A stretch of DNA of 64,000 bases from Heloderma charlesbogerti (GCA_026122225.1 JANEZZ010001491.1:186001-250000); one strand, 5' to 3'. Shown: positions 39,018 through 51,226, counted from the stretch's first letter. The notes: a model not told the origin generated them from the sequence alone. A program made the numbers and translations.

Positions 39018-40520
39018 GAGAAGACTGTGCCACACTGGTCCATGTTTTTGTAACTTCTGGGCTTAACTACTGCAATGCACTTCAGGTGGGGTGGCCTTGA
39101 AGACAGTTTGGAAGCGTCAGCTGTTGCCTGCTGCTGTGCCTGTCTGTTAATCGGTGTGGGAAAGGTGTGAGTAGGGATGTACGAAAGGCACTTAACTTTC
39201 GTGGATTATGTTGATGGTGGGGGGGAGGGAGGCGCTCCATCCCTCCCCCCGGAATCCTGGATGGGGGGGGAGGCGCTCCGTTCCTCTCCCCCCGGAATCC
39301 TGGCCGGCTGGCTGTGCTCCGCAGGGATTCTGCGGAGCCGCCAGCCGGCTCCGCCAGCAGCCGGACATCTGGCTGCTGGCTAGCAGGGATGCAAATGGTG
39401 GTGGCCGTAGCCGCTGCCGTTTGCGTCCCTGCAGTCAGCCGTGATGGGCTACGTAAATGTTTACGTAGCCTATCACGGCTGACTTAAAAAAACAACAACA
39501 ACGCACGTACGCAAATGGCGGCGGTCACGGCTGCCACCACTTGCGTTCCTTATTTCGGCACGTCTTAGTCTACATCAAGATTTACGTAGACTAAGACAGT
39601 GAAAATAAGGGGAATGCAAATAGCTTAGTGTCCGCTACGCTATTTGCGTTCCCCTTGTTTTTGCCGTCTTAGTCTACGTAAGTCTTGACGTAGACTAAGA
39701 CGTGCCAAAATAAGGAACGCATATGCGTGTTGTTTTTTTTTAAGTCAGCCATGATAGGCTACGTAAACGGCTAAGTTTTTTAAAAAAACATGATAGGCTA
39801 CGTAAATGTTTACGTAGCCTATCATGTTTTTTTTAAAAACTTAGCCGTGATAGGCTACATAAATCTTTGTTGTTGTTTTTTTAAACTGGAAATGGCGGCG
39901 GCAGCCAGTCAGAAGACCGGTCGCCGCCACCACCACCACCACCAGGAAGATCCGCCCCAGGTAAGTCGTCCTGGGGGGGCGGGGGGGGCAGACCGTCCCG
40001 CCACCGATTTCGGGGGGCCGAATGCGCTGGCATTCAGCCTCCCCGAGATCCGTGGCGGAATTCTCTGACATCCCTAGGTGTGAGCATTTTCAAGCAGTAT
40101 TGCTTCAAAGTACCAGTGTGCTTGTGGACTGAATTCAAGGTGCTGTTTTGAACATATAAAGCCTTTCACAGCTTGGGATCCAAGTAGCTGAGGGACTGCT
40201 TCTCCCAGTATCAGCCCACATGCTGGTTGCAGTCAGAGATAATCTCTGCTTCATATTTATTTATTTGAAACCATTTATGCTGCTTTTAAACCTACGTTTT
40301 CAAATTGGCTTACAATAAAACAGTAGGCAGAACACCTATAAGACCTTCGAAACTAAGAGCTGGTGTCTGAGTTTTGCCTTTTTTCCCCCTTTCCTCCCTC
40401 CCAATTCATTTTGAGTCCTGTCTTTTAGGCTGTAAGCTTGAGGGCAGGGATTGTCTTATTAATCTTTGTAAGCTGCCCTGGGAGCCTTTTTTTGGCTGAA
40501 AATGCTGTAAATAAATAAAT
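39018..40520 (+). mobile_element. L2-type LINE 3' fragment split by a hAT-like element
   Basis: Two halves, 39018-39171 and 40077-40520, continue each other: the first has ACTACTGCAATGCACTTCAG (the LDYCNAL region), the second GACTGAATTCAAGGTGCTGT, then 'gtaagctgccctgggagcc' and a final AATAAATAAATA. The gap is a 905-base insertion with target duplication. Confidence 0.8.
39172..40076. mobile_element. hAT-like non-autonomous DNA transposon with nested hairpins, 905 bases
   Basis: Flanked by a perfect 8-base direct repeat GGTGTGAG (39164-39171 and 40077-40084), the hallmark size of hAT insertions. Ends TAGGGATGT / ACATCCCTA are inverted. Removal restores the L2 copy. The interior holds five strong palindromes (39433-39484, 39562-39597, 39607-39656, 39665-39702, 39782-39833) and is GC-rich at both ends. 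No transposase ORF. Confidence 0.88.
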
Positions 40521-40539
40521 ACGAGAGAAATCCCATGTC

Positions 40540-40966
40540 CCCTGGATAGTGTCTGGGGGGACATACCATTGCTCGGTTTCTGGGCTCTGAGATCAGAGCC
40601 CAGAAACCACACTCGGAGCCCAGAAACCACACTCCCCTCCCCCTTGGAGCCAGTGCAGTTCTAGCTACATCTCAGTGCTTGGAAATGGAGCACAGAGATG
40701 GGAAAAGGGGGCGTTCTCGGGGGTGAGGACAGGAGGGGACTGGGGCACTGGCCATACAAAGACGTGTCCTATGGCCACCCCAGCCTCCTTCCCTCCCCCT
40801 CCGAGGTGCCGCTGCTAGATGGGCAAAATCACCCATCTAGCACAAATACAGGGCAGCTAGATAGCGGAAGCAAAGATCACCTCCGTGCTCCAGTTGCACT
40901 GCATTGGATACTCAGCAGCCTCCGAGTTCAGTGGCTGCCACCTATTTTCATCGGATTGTGCCCTAA
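40540..40966. mobile_element. Non-autonomous DNA element 'A', copy 3
   Basis: Right end TTCATCGGATTGTGCCC and interior blocks GTGTCCTATGGCCACCCCAG, TGCATTGGATA and CAGCCTCCGAGTTCAG parallel the 19.7-kb and 35.8-kb copies. A short internal duplication (GAGCCCAGAAACCACACTC) occurs at 40597-40632. Confidence 0.6.
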
Positions 40967-40999
40967 ATAGAAAAAGACACAGTTAAAGCAGAGACAGCG

Positions 41000-41345
41000 A
41001 GACAGTATAAAGCACTATGAGATAACATAAAACAGCAGCTAAAATAAATTGAATGGCTGGGCAAATAAAGAGCAGCCTTGGGGAGATCATTTCATGGGGC
41101 ACCACTATTGAAAAGGCCTTTTGCCTGCATCCAGAGAAGGGTCCCCAGTGCAGATGAAATCTTAGCACATTTGGAAGGAAGTGGTTCCCCGGGCATATAG
41201 GACCACATAGGGCATTAAAGGTTAAAAGGTGAGTGGTGGCCCAAGATGGGAGGTAATTCTCCTGACCATGGCATACAGGAGTAGTGGACCAAGACAGGTT
41301 TTTTTCAAAGGTGGCATCCAACACCAAGAGATGCTTGCTTGGTTC
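41000..41345 (-). mobile_element. L2-type LINE fragment
   Basis: Minus strand; decayed complement of the ORF2 end: GCAAATAAAGAGCAGCCTTG, TTGAAAAGGCCTTTTGCC, GGACCACATAGGGCATTAAA. Confidence 0.6.
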
Positions 41346-41769
41346 CAACTTTGGGGTTCCTTTGGTTCCAGGTGAAGATGTTTTTTATTTGCCCAGGCCT
41401 TTTAGCTGCTGTTACGAGTGAGTGTGTTTTAATCAAATGGATTTAAGTGCACAGTGCCTCTGAGCAAATCGATAAAATCCACACAGAAGACAGGGAAAAT
41501 CTTGTGCCATGCACAGACACTAACGTGACATAGTGGATAGAATGGTAGATTAGAATGAGGATGGCCTGGATTTAAATCTTCAGTCTGCCTGTCAATACCT
41601 CTCATCCTAACTAACCTCACAGAACTGTTGTGACTATAGAAAAGGAAGGAGAGCCAATAAATGGGCTGTTTATTGAGGTGTTGCAAATGGAATGTGGTGT
41701 TCTGAGATAAGTATTTGCATAAATGCAGGAGACTTCTAGTTCATTAGCATACACAAATGAAAAACTTTA

Positions 41770-42065
41770 GTTTCACTTAATCATATGATGCCCTGTCTAT
41801 GGAACTCCCTGTGCCAAGAGGTTAGGTCACCTCTTCACCTGTGTTCCACCAGCATTTGAAGACATTTGACTCTTTTGCTTAATTTTATTTATTGATTTAT
41901 TGTTTTGGCTCTTTGTGTTTTTGTCGTTGCTGTTGCTTTTAGCTTGTAAATGTGTTTTAATTATTGGCTATTGCTTTTATGCCTTTAAAATATTTTGTAA
42001 GCTGCTTTGAGCAACTCCCTTTTTGGAAGGGAAAAGTGGGGTATAAATTCTTGAAATAAATAATC
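41770..42065 (+). mobile_element. L2-type LINE 3' end
   Basis: Plus strand; TCTATGGAACTCCCTGTGCC then TTGTAAGCTGCTTTGAGCAA and 'ggggtataaattcttgaaataaataa'. Confidence 0.75.
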
Positions 42066-42576
42066 AGGATTCTCCTCAGTAGGGAAATAGTCAGGCTCCT
42101 GGCCTAGGCTGAGAACTGGACCTGGGTAGAGACATTGTAGAAAATATTCTTTATCAACACTCCTTCAATGCCAAGAAAGCATATCTCCTCAAAGCCTCCT
42201 TTCCAAATAATTAAGCCATAAGAGTCATAATATGACATATTAAGACTTAGGAAGAGAGACTGAAATGTGGTAGACAGCAGAACCAAACATTCTTGAGAGA
42301 ATGGAATCCATTTATTGAATATTGGAAAACAAATCATAATGCGGAAATTAACATTTATTCATGTTTTACCATTTCATAATTATTCCCGTCATGATGTTTT
42401 TAAGTAATATCAAGTGGTTTTATGCTCCATTATTCTTATAGATTGCTTCATTGATAAGTACATACATATGTATTTTTTTCTCCTTATCGCTAGCTATTTA
42501 TAATTTTCTATTTAACTAATTTATGACAATGATGATTTTCAAAATTCAGTGTTATGAATGAGAAACTATTAAGATC
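42066..42576. other. AT-rich intergenic stretch, nothing recognised
   Basis: No exon or repeat family recognised. Confidence 0.3.
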
Positions 42577-42815
42577 TTGGGCTGGATCCAGGATCTGCCT
42601 TCTGCAAGAGAAAGGGCTCCACTTGTGGGAGGTCCCCCTGCCTGATTTGTGGGGATCCCCCCTGTTCCTCATACCATAGGTCATCCCGTTCAGCAGGGTC
42701 TCCTGACTTTCCGTGTAGCATTTTCAAGGGGATGGAAGGGCTGCCATGGGAAGGAGTGGGTGGGAAGGTCCACTTCCATCAGCACAATTGATCCGGTGTA
42801 AATCTGGATCCAACT
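42577..42815. mobile_element. Possible MITE (ends GGGCTGGATCCAG)
   Basis: GGGCTGGATCCAGGATCTG on the left and AAATCTGGATCCAACTTGG on the right are inverted; roughly 240 bases, no ORF. Confidence 0.45.
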
Positions 42816-42821
42816 TGGTGT

Positions 42822-42824
42822 ATA

Positions 42825-42851
<27 letters not shown>
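42822..42851. repeat. (TG)n microsatellite
   Basis: About 13-14 uninterrupted TG units. Confidence 0.9.
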
Positions 42852-42857
<6 letters not shown>

Positions 42858-42959
42858 CAATGTACATATAGTAATACTGATAACAATGACAATGATAACT
42901 ACAACAATAATAGAGTGACATAATTAAGCTTTTCCTCTAAACCAGAATTTCTAATGCTG

Positions 42960-44189
42960 TTTTGACATTCAAAGGGAAGAGATGCTCTTTTAACCCAAGA
43001 TTTATTTTAAAGCCCTCTATAACGCTGCCATTTTTATGTTCCTGGAAGGGAACTTGTTCCTAACGTTCACATTTGATGAACACCCTTGTTCTCTGGCATG
43101 GCTAGATTCATTTCCATCTGTTTGTTTGGCATTCTTCCCATTGAAAATATGTGGTGCCAATTTCAGCAGGGCATAGGTGTTAACCAAACATGGTTTTTGG
43201 GGGGGCGGGGGGGGCTTCATAACACAGCAAGCGCCACTTCTACTACCAGGAGATCCTGCTGTTTGCAAGTAATTCCAGCTTAGGGCCACATGCTTTATTA
43301 CATGACATCACATCTGTAGGTGCTTGTGGGCATCATAAAAGCAACAAATGTCTAGGAGAGCTCATTTTCAGTCTAGCTTGGTGTTTGGAATATTGCATGG
43401 GACAGTGTTATGGAGCCTGGGAGCAAGAGGTTTTATATACTCAAACATTTTGACACATCCCTACTTCAGCTTAAGAAACCTTTGGAGTCTGCAAGTCTTG
43501 ATGGATTTTAATTGGCCCGACAGCTTTATAGACTTGGGGGAGAAAAGACAATGCAAGATTGCTTTCCTAAACACATATCTTGGCCAGGGTGGCGAAGGAC
43601 ATATAATTGACATAATTTACTACCAAATCTGGCCCCACATACATCACATAATATTAACGCAGGTACAAACGCTGGCAGGTCTTTCCCCACCATTGTCTGT
43701 GTTCATCAGCAGACACAGTGTAGTAACTACACTGGATGTATATGAGGTTTGAAATGGCAAAAGGTGAAGCAATAGCTCCAGTTCTCTAAACTTGGCTATG
43801 AATATTTGGTTCTTGGAGCTGGCTGAAAGGATCTGTGAAGTCTGGAATGGCATTTGATTGGGGAGTTTTATTTATTCAAGGTGTTGGTTTGTTCGAAACA
43901 TTTGTCCCAGATAGCACTTTTTGCATCCAAAATGATGGCCGTAGTTTTTGGACAAGTGTATTGCTAAGAACCTCATGACTCCAGGCAGAGAAATGAGACG
44001 TATGTCTTCATTTGCTGACTTCCTTGTTATTTGTTGTAGTAGATATTAGTACTTTAAATTGCACTTTCAATTTGCAAATCTTGCCTAATCACCATTATGT
44101 TTTTCTTCATCACACCATATGAAGGAAGTCACCAGAACTTACATTTTGCAGTTTAGTATAGCAAGCAAGCCATGATAAGAGGGAGAATT
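42960..44189. other. Repeat-poor intergenic stretch
   Basis: An ORF of 134 codons at 43348-43752 has no recognised content and no splice or promoter context. A G-rich run lies at 43198-43214. Nothing repeated elsewhere in the window was found. Confidence 0.35.
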
Positions 44190-45808
44190 ATGCACTTTAT
44201 GATCTAAGCACAAAACTTGGTGTATACAAAAGATACGCCATGACAGGGGTGACAGAAGGTAGATCAAGATCTACTGGTAGATCTCTGGGTACTTTTCAGT
44301 AGATCGACAAGGATTTCTTTCTCCCAATTGTTTAAAGATGGCAGCAATGAAATCCTGCCCCACCCCCCGGGCACAATTATACTACTGAAATTAAGAAAAC
44401 GGAGGTGTGGGGGAGGTGGTAATCAGGAGCGTATTTTCATGTGGAGGGACTATGAGCTCCCTTCAATTCTGATTCTCAGAGGAAATTCTTGGGTTTTAAT
44501 TCTAAGTACATTAAAAATACAGAGATAGCCATGCTGATCAATGAGCAAAAAATCAAAATCCGCAGTCGGGCAAAAGAAAAAGGTACTCCTGTCACTTCCC
44601 ACTTCAAAGAGCGGCAGTAAGCCGCTTGTGGGTGGGACAGTTCTGTAAAATAGGTTTCTGTTGGCATTGAAAACCAGATCCAAAGGAGTTGCTTAGTGTG
44701 TTGGGGCTCAGACTTCACTGCCTAGTATTCAGTCTTTTGGGCAAGTTACTTGTCCACTGTGACTAGCCATGTCTTCCATGGAAACCATTTTGTGATGGTG
44801 CCCAGAGAGGTTTCTCAAATTGCCAGATGTGCCCACAGGCTGGAAAAAGTTGCTTACCTCTAACCTGCACTCATGAAGAGTTCTGGAGAACTCAAATACT
44901 TGCATGCTTTTGTGGCATTTTGGTTGGTCCTACTAAGTGTATTGCCCAACTGTGGATTTTGAATTTAATTCTAAGTGTATGTTTTTTGCACTTGGCTCTG
45001 GTTCATGGATTCTTGGGTTTCTAGTAAACAAAGTAGATCCTGTAAGGCTGAACTCTGCCCACCTTTTCCCTGTGAAGTTCAGATTAAGATAGAGATGCAT
45101 TCTTAATATTCTCATAATGGCAGCTGGTTTTGTTAGTAGTTGGGGGCAGTGTTATAAATAATGTGATATCTTGGGTTTCGTGGGTCTAATTAGCATGTTC
45201 TTTCTACCAGCATAAAGAACACAAATAAGGCAGTAATTAATGTGCAGCATTTCTGTACTGTCCTATAATACATTCATACAATTAATTTACAAGTAGAGTA
45301 TGTAAAAATGACTGAAGTTGATGTTATATGTACATTTGTATGGAATTTTGTATTTTTTTTTTCTGATCTCACACTAATTGGCAACTCAGTGTCCCGCACA
45401 AAAATGGAGTTCCTTTGGCCCATCTGTACTTGCACAAACAGCTAATCCAACTCTTCTCACAACCCCATGTCAGTTCACAGCAGCTCATTGCGGCTTCTGG
45501 AAGTCTTATGTAGTACTCTTCATAATGGTTATCTATTAATGGTTATCTGTTAACGACCGGCCTCCATCTTCAGACAAAACCAGCATGGGTTTCAGAATAA
45601 GTATCTGTCTCCCAACAAAAAACATAAACAGAAAATGGAAAACATCCAAATGAGATATTATTTATACCTACTAGTTACATAATTGGCAGTCATATATTAT
45701 TCCATAATTGGAATAATAGGAATGTCTCCCTATCTTAATTTGAGCTTCATAGGGTATCCTTTATATACACCAAGTTTTGTGCTTTTATGACAAAGTGCAT
45801 ATTTTTTT
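44185..45808. repeat. Inverted repeat pair, about 1.6 kb outer span
   Basis: ATGCACTTTATGATCTAAGC followed by ACAAAACTTGGTGTATACAA (44191-44230) recurs inverted at about 45760-45805 with some mismatches. Either two opposed copies of a repeat or the two ends of one element. The interior (44240-45755) has no recognised ORF. Confidence 0.5.
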
Positions 45809-46241
45809 CTAGGCTGCTGTTGCATATGCTGCTTGCCTAATGGACCAATTTGCCACTGAACCACAGCAGTAGAAATCATCTATGAGGATTGGGTCAAAGG
45901 TGTTTAATAGTGGGAGGTTTCATTTCTTGATAGAGGAGGTTCCATTTGGATATCCTTAAAGAAAAGCTCCTGTGCTATATAGTTTAGAAGAGGAGTATAT
46001 CTCGCATAATTATGAATGATTACTTCTCCCTCTGGTGGCTGGGATGTGTTTTAGCTCTCTAGCTACAGAAAGTTAGCCAACGTTAAGATCAGCCAGAGTA
46101 TTCTTACAACAGCTCCATGTATAACAGTCGCTGAAAAACATAATATGTGGGTCTCACTCTCAAGTGTACATGCATCTTTAAACATCAGTGTATACCTGAC
46201 TAGGAAACCTGTTTGGGCTGGGTTTCTGAAGACAACTTTAC
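45809..46241. other. Intergenic stretch, nothing recognised
   Basis: No exon or repeat family recognised. Confidence 0.3.
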
Positions 46242-47551
46242 ACGTTGTTGTTGTTGTTGTTGCTGTAGTAGTAGCATTTGTGTCTGACTTTTTGTGACCC
46301 CATGGACCATAGCACGCCAGGCCTTCCTGTCCTCTGCTCTCTCCCAGAGCATGCTCAAGTTCATATTCATTGCATTGGTGATGCTGTCTAGCCATCTCAT
46401 CCTCTGCCGTCCCCTTCTCCTTTTGCCTTCTGTCTTTCCCACCATTAGGGTTTTTTCCAGTGAGTGTTCTCTTCGCACTAGGTGGCCAAAATATTTAAGC
46501 TTCAGCTTCAGTATCTGTCCTTCCAATGAGCACTCAGGGTTGATTTCCTTTAGGATGGACTGATCTGACCTCCTTGCAGTCCAGGGGACTCGTAAGAGTC
46601 TTCTCCAGCACCACAGTTCGAACGCATCAATTCTTCGGCGCTCAGCCTTCCTTATAGTCCAGCTCTCACAGCCATACACTACTACTGGAAAAACCATAGC
46701 TTTGATTTTACGGACCTTTGTTGGCAAGGTGATGTCTCTGCTTCTTACTATGCTGTCTAGGTTTGCCATAGCTTTCCTACCAAGGAGCAAGTGTCTTTTA
46801 ATTTCATGGCTACAGTCACCGTCTGCGGTGATCTTGGAGCCCAAGAAAGTAAAATCTGTCACTGCCTCCATTTCTTCCCCTTCTATATGCCAGGAAGTGA
46901 TGGGGCCAGATGCCATGAATTTAATTTTTTTAATGTTGAGTTTCAAACCAGCTTTTGCACTCTCCTCTTTCACCCTCAACAAGAGGCTCTTGAGATCCTC
47001 TTCGCTTTCTGCCATTAGGATGGTATCATCTGCGTATCTGAGGTTGTTGATAATTCTCCCGGCAATCTTAATTCCGACCTGTGATTCATCCAACCTGGCG
47101 TTTCTCATGATGTACTCTGCATATAAGTTAAATAAGCAGGGTGACCATATGCAGCCTTGTCGTACTCTTTTCCCAATTTTGAACCAATCGGTTGTTCCAT
47201 GTCTGGTTCTTACTGTTGCTTCTTGTCTCTCGTACAGATTTCTCAGGAGACAGGTAAGGTGGTCTGGTACTCCCATCTCTTTAAGAATTTGTCAGAGTTA
47301 GTTGTGATCCACACAATCAAAGGCTTTAGCATAGTGAATGAAGCAGAAATAGACGTTTTTCTGGAATTCTCTTGCTTTCTCCATGATCCAGCGAATGTTG
47401 GTGATTTGATCTCTAGTTCCTCTGCCTCTTCAAAACCCAGCTTGTACTTCCGGTAGTTCTCGGTTCACATGCTGCTGAAGCCTAGCTTGTAGGATTTTGA
47501 GCATACCCTTGCTGGCATGTGAAATGAGCGCAATTGTACGGTAGTTTGAAC
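46242..47551 (-). mobile_element. BovB (RTE) LINE, younger subfamily, 5'-truncated in the RT
   Basis: Minus strand. Begins in the RT (CSNYRTIALISHAS) and runs to the 3' tail of AAC repeats. The 358-codon frame 46200-47276 covers GVPDHLTCLLRNLY, RQGCIWSPCLFNLYAEYIM, LRYADDTILMAE, YGCESWTIRKAE and RGRQRMRWLDS. Stops lie upstream of it. Reads FIHYAKAFDC at RT motif A, as in the 60.8-kb copy. A 7-base repeat ACTTTAC (46235-46241 and 47552-47558) may be the target duplication. Confidence 0.92.
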
Positions 47552-47724
47552 ACTTTACTGTCATTCAAAATGCTTCTGCTCCTAGCACTACCAGTCAAAA
47601 GACGTTGTGCATAGTGATGCCAGTGAATTTTGTGATGTCGGCTTGTTGGCCGAAACTCATGCGTTTGCAGTGCCCACCTTTGTAGCAAGATTGGATCGCT
47701 GTCTTCTGAATTCATTGTTAATTT

Positions 47725-47850
47725 TGGAAGAGATTGCGAGCTTCAGAGTATTTGCAGTCTGCATCTAAACTACATTCCCGCACATGTGCTGAGTTGGTTG
47801 GTTTAACCCTTTCGTTCAGGAGGAAATATAATTATGTCACTTTAACCCCT
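47725..47850. repeat. Unnamed repeat, copy 1 (partner at 49547)
   Basis: Shares CAGTCTGCATCTAAACTACA, GAGTTGGTTGGTTTAAC and ATGTCACTTTAACCC with 49547-49672, same orientation, about 125 bases at roughly 85% identity by eye, 1.8 kb apart. Confidence 0.75.
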
Positions 47851-47929
47851 TAGAAGTTGGGCAACCTATGCCCTCCAGATGTTTTGGCTTACATCTCCCA
47901 TCAGCCTGTACTTGGGGCTGCCTGTATAT

Positions 47930-48575
47930 TTAGTTTGGAAACGTCAGCCAGGTTTATCTCTGGGACATCCCATGGAGACCATATTACACTGGTTTTAATC
48001 TTTACACTGGCTGCCAATTTGTTTCCGAGCAAACTATAATGTGCTGGTCCTTACCTTTAAGGCCTTACGTGGTCGAGGTCCAAGGTACCTCAGGGAGCGC
48101 CTTCTCCCCGACATCCCAGTCCGCCACCGAAGGTCCTCCAGGGGCTCTCTGCTGTGGCTGCCTAATGTGCGACTGGCAGCCACCCGCAAGAGGACCTTTT
48201 CCTTGGCCGCCCCTCAGTTGTGGAATGACCTGTCGGTTGAAATGCGCCTGCTGAGCTCTTTGAAGGTTTTTAAGCAGGCATTAAAGGCTCTATTATTCCG
48301 GCAGGCCTTCCCTTTTTGGAACTCTTCTTCCTTTTGCTGACTTCTGTATACGGTTTTTAAGCTGTGTTGTTTTATTGTTGGATTTTAAAAAAAATATTTT
48401 TAGTTTAAAGTTGGTTTTAATTATATGTTTGTATATACTGTCTGTATGCTTTTATGTAAATGGTCTTTAAACTTTGCATATTGTATTTTAATATTTTAAC
48501 TTTTGTAAACTGCCCAGAAAGCTTCAGCTATGGGGAGGTATAGAAATGTAATAACTAATAATAAATAATAATATG
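47930..48575 (+). mobile_element. L2-type LINE 3' portion
   Basis: Plus strand; TGGCTGCCAATTTGTTTCCG, then the reading YLRERLLPDIPVRHRRSSRG, LAATRKRTFSLAAPQLWNDL and FKQALKALLFRQAF, then AACTGCCCAGAAAGCTTCAG and 'ggaggtatagaaatgtaataa'. The last 80 codons are fairly intact. Confidence 0.9.
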
Positions 48576-49546
48576 GTTACCCCTGCTTCAGAGAAAGGTT
48601 GGCATTTGAACTCTTTCCACAAACTAATCACATTCGAAAAAACAGCCATGTAGGTTGTATATACCTCCATACACAAATCAGTGATGGTGAGTAAACATTT
48701 TCTAGGAATGCCTTGTGGACATAACCAATGACGATGCATTATACAATTACAAACTACAGGTCCCAAGATGCAGTTTGATATTGTGCATGTGCAAAAACAC
48801 ATATACACTGAATGGGATCTCAAATTAAAGGAAAACTCTGAGATTACATGGATGAATTTGCTTTTTCCTCAGAACTAATGAATACATTTGGGGTTGTCCA
48901 TTGCTAATTGTGCAGCTGTTCCGTCCTTTCGTCCTTAACATATTTTTCTCTTGTAAGAAAAAAGACAGGAGAAGCAGTGAAAAAGGACAGCAGGGTGACA
49001 AACGGGAGACATCATCTAGACCCCCTGTAAAATTCTGCATTTGAGGCAGGCGATTGCAAGATAAGATAAGGGACCATTACTGTCCCTCAAGCAGCACAAT
49101 GTTTTCTGTGGAAACACCATTGCTTCCTGCAGCAATCCTGTAATGTTTAGATATTACACCATACACCCATTTTTAAAAGACCAGTAGATGCATGTCATGG
49201 ACCGCAGTTCTGAAGGCATGCTGAAGAGCTTGTGGAGGCTGTATTTTCGTGCAGTGCCTTTCACAGAGAAACCATGTTCTGACCCAATATTGAAGAGACC
49301 ACCGGACACGTATACCACACCAGGACCCCATAACTAAGGCCCCATGTGCAGGCTCCCTCTCCCCTGCCCCCCGAGTCTGCTCTCGTCAAGGAACTGCCAC
49401 ATGATCTACCCAAAGAGCCACAATCTTCTGCTCTGTCTTTAAAGATGTTGCCAACAGACCTATCAGGAAAGCACTGATAACAAAATGCAAGATCCAGGAC
49501 TGCACCGCTCAGAGAATATGGCAGAGCCTGGGGCAAAAACTGGATC
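48576..49546. other. Intergenic stretch, nothing recognised
   Basis: No exon or repeat family recognised. Confidence 0.3.
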
Positions 49547-49680
49547 TGGACTTGTGCAGATTGCAAGCTTTGGAGTATGCGCAGTCTGCATCTAAACTAC
49601 ATTTCTGCACATGTATTGAGTTGGTTGGTTTAACTCCTTTCTTTCAGGAAGAAATATGTCACTTTAACCCTTTAAGGTTA
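49547..49680. repeat. Unnamed repeat, copy 2 (partner at 47725)
   Basis: Same text as the 47.7-kb copy with scattered substitutions and a 4-base shorter ATATAATTATG segment. Confidence 0.75.
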
Positions 49681-50094
49681 GTCTGGCCCTGCAACCTGTT
49701 GGAAGAAGCAGTCTGCTACCTGGGACCTCTCCTTGGCAATTTGGACCCAGATGTTGCTTCAGTGCCTGGTCCTTCATACAGTGTCTCCCTGCTCAGCTGG
49801 TGAACTGGGGGTGTCCTCTGCCTCCTCTTAATCACCTATGAGATGAGCTCAGCCCATGTTCTGCTGCTCCTGGTTCTGGCCTGCTGGGATTGGATAATCT
49901 ATGCCTGAGAAACCTATCCCTGCTGGCAACTGAGATGTCTGGAGCTAACCCCACTCATGTTGACACTAGTGCTTAAAGATGAGTGTGTACTCAGGTGTGA
50001 TGTGCACATTTGTGCTTGCTATGGGAAATGCCAGTGTTAAAGCAATGTCCCCTCAGCAATAGTAATGTGTGGAGTGGCTCTCATGGTCCTGAGA
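49681..50094. other. Intergenic stretch, nothing recognised
   Basis: No exon or repeat family recognised. Confidence 0.3.
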
Positions 50095-50690
50095 TTTATG
50101 GATTTACTGCATTTCTATACTGCCCAATAGCCAAAGCTCTCTGGGCGGCTCACAAACGTTAAAACCCCCAAACCCAATAAAATATGGTAAGTTCCTCATT
50201 CCAGGGGAACTAATGGTGAGGCGTTGTTTATGGAGGACCCATGTCCTTGGTATGCCTGTCCTGTCCTGAATCTTGTTACCCTTAATGGAGTGGTGGAAGA
50301 CGTATATTTTGGCTGTGATTGCATGTTTTTATTTATTTATTTATTTTTATTTAAAACATTTTGTCCCGCCCTATATCATTAAAATTTCAGGGCGGCGTAC
50401 CGTTTAAACAGTATAAAACAATGAATAATTTAAACAGCTAAAAACATATTAAACCATTAAACAAGCTAATACCAATTAAAATCTAAAACAATAAAACAGT
50501 TAAAACAGTGTTCTACTTTAGGGAATGCATTTAGCCTTCAAAGGCTTTGGTGAAAAGCCATATTTTAACTTGGTGCTGAAATGAAACCAATGTCTGTGCG
50601 AATCAGGCCTCCAAGGGGAGGGCAATCCACAACTGGGGTGCCACAGCAGGGAAGGTCCTGTTGTGGCTGGCAACACTGGAAAACATAGTT
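50095..50690 (-). mobile_element. Two L2-type LINE 3' fragments
   Basis: Minus strand; the first terminus is TTTCTATACTGCCCAATAGC then AAAGCTCTCTGGGCGGCTCA (50112-50153), the second begins at (TTTA)n at 50328 with TTTTGTCCCGCCCTATATC. The second copy continues through CACAACTGGGGTGCCACAGC to about 50675. Confidence 0.85.
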
Positions 50691-50967
50691 TTAAAAAAAC
50701 AACAACAACAACTTATGTGTGTGTGTAAATTATCTCTGTTGTGTGATGTTGCGCATAGACATATTTTGATTTTTCATGATAGTTGCTGCATGATAGTTGC
50801 CAATATTATGCGGTGCTGCAATGAGCCAGTAGGATAATGTATATTCTTCAGTAAGCCTATCAAGCAGATCACCCCCTTCATCATGGTGTTACCTACAAAT
50901 CCTTTTTTGTTTTGTGGAAAAGATCCCCAGATTACATGGTTTGTTTGAAAAAATTCTTTCCATATAC

Positions 50968-51226
50968 CAGGTGGCCCAAAAGTAGGTATACAGTTGTTTA
51001 GAATGTTGATGGGAGGGGGAGAGAATGTGTGAGTAGAAGATGTGTGGGTGGAGTCAGAATGACAGCTGGGAAGAGTAAGTGTAAATGTAAATGTAATAAA
51101 CGTCATGTAATGGAATACATTTCGAGCACTTACGAGATTAAACAGTGTTAAACAAATGTAAATGTAATAAACAGTGTAATAAAATGCAAATAAACTATAC
51201 TGTATACCTACTTTGGGGCCACTCTG
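50968..51226. mobile_element. Mariner-type MITE, 259 bases
   Basis: Inverted ends of about 26 bases: CAGGTGGCCCAAAAGTAGGT then ATACAG on the left, CTGTATACCTACTTTGGGGC then CACTCTG on the right. TA dinucleotides flank at 50966-50967 and 51227-51228, the Tc1/mariner target duplication. The interior is AT-rich with a repeated AAATGTAAATGTAATAAAC unit and no transposase ORF. Confidence 0.9.

Noticed and set aside
43348..43752. 134-codon ORF in a repeat-poor stretch
   Set aside because: No recognised motif and no promoter or splice context; a frame of this length arises by chance in 64 kb.
46294..47301. Plus-strand ORFs of up to 199 codons over 46.3-47.3 kb
   Set aside because: Antisense shadows of the minus-strand BovB RT.
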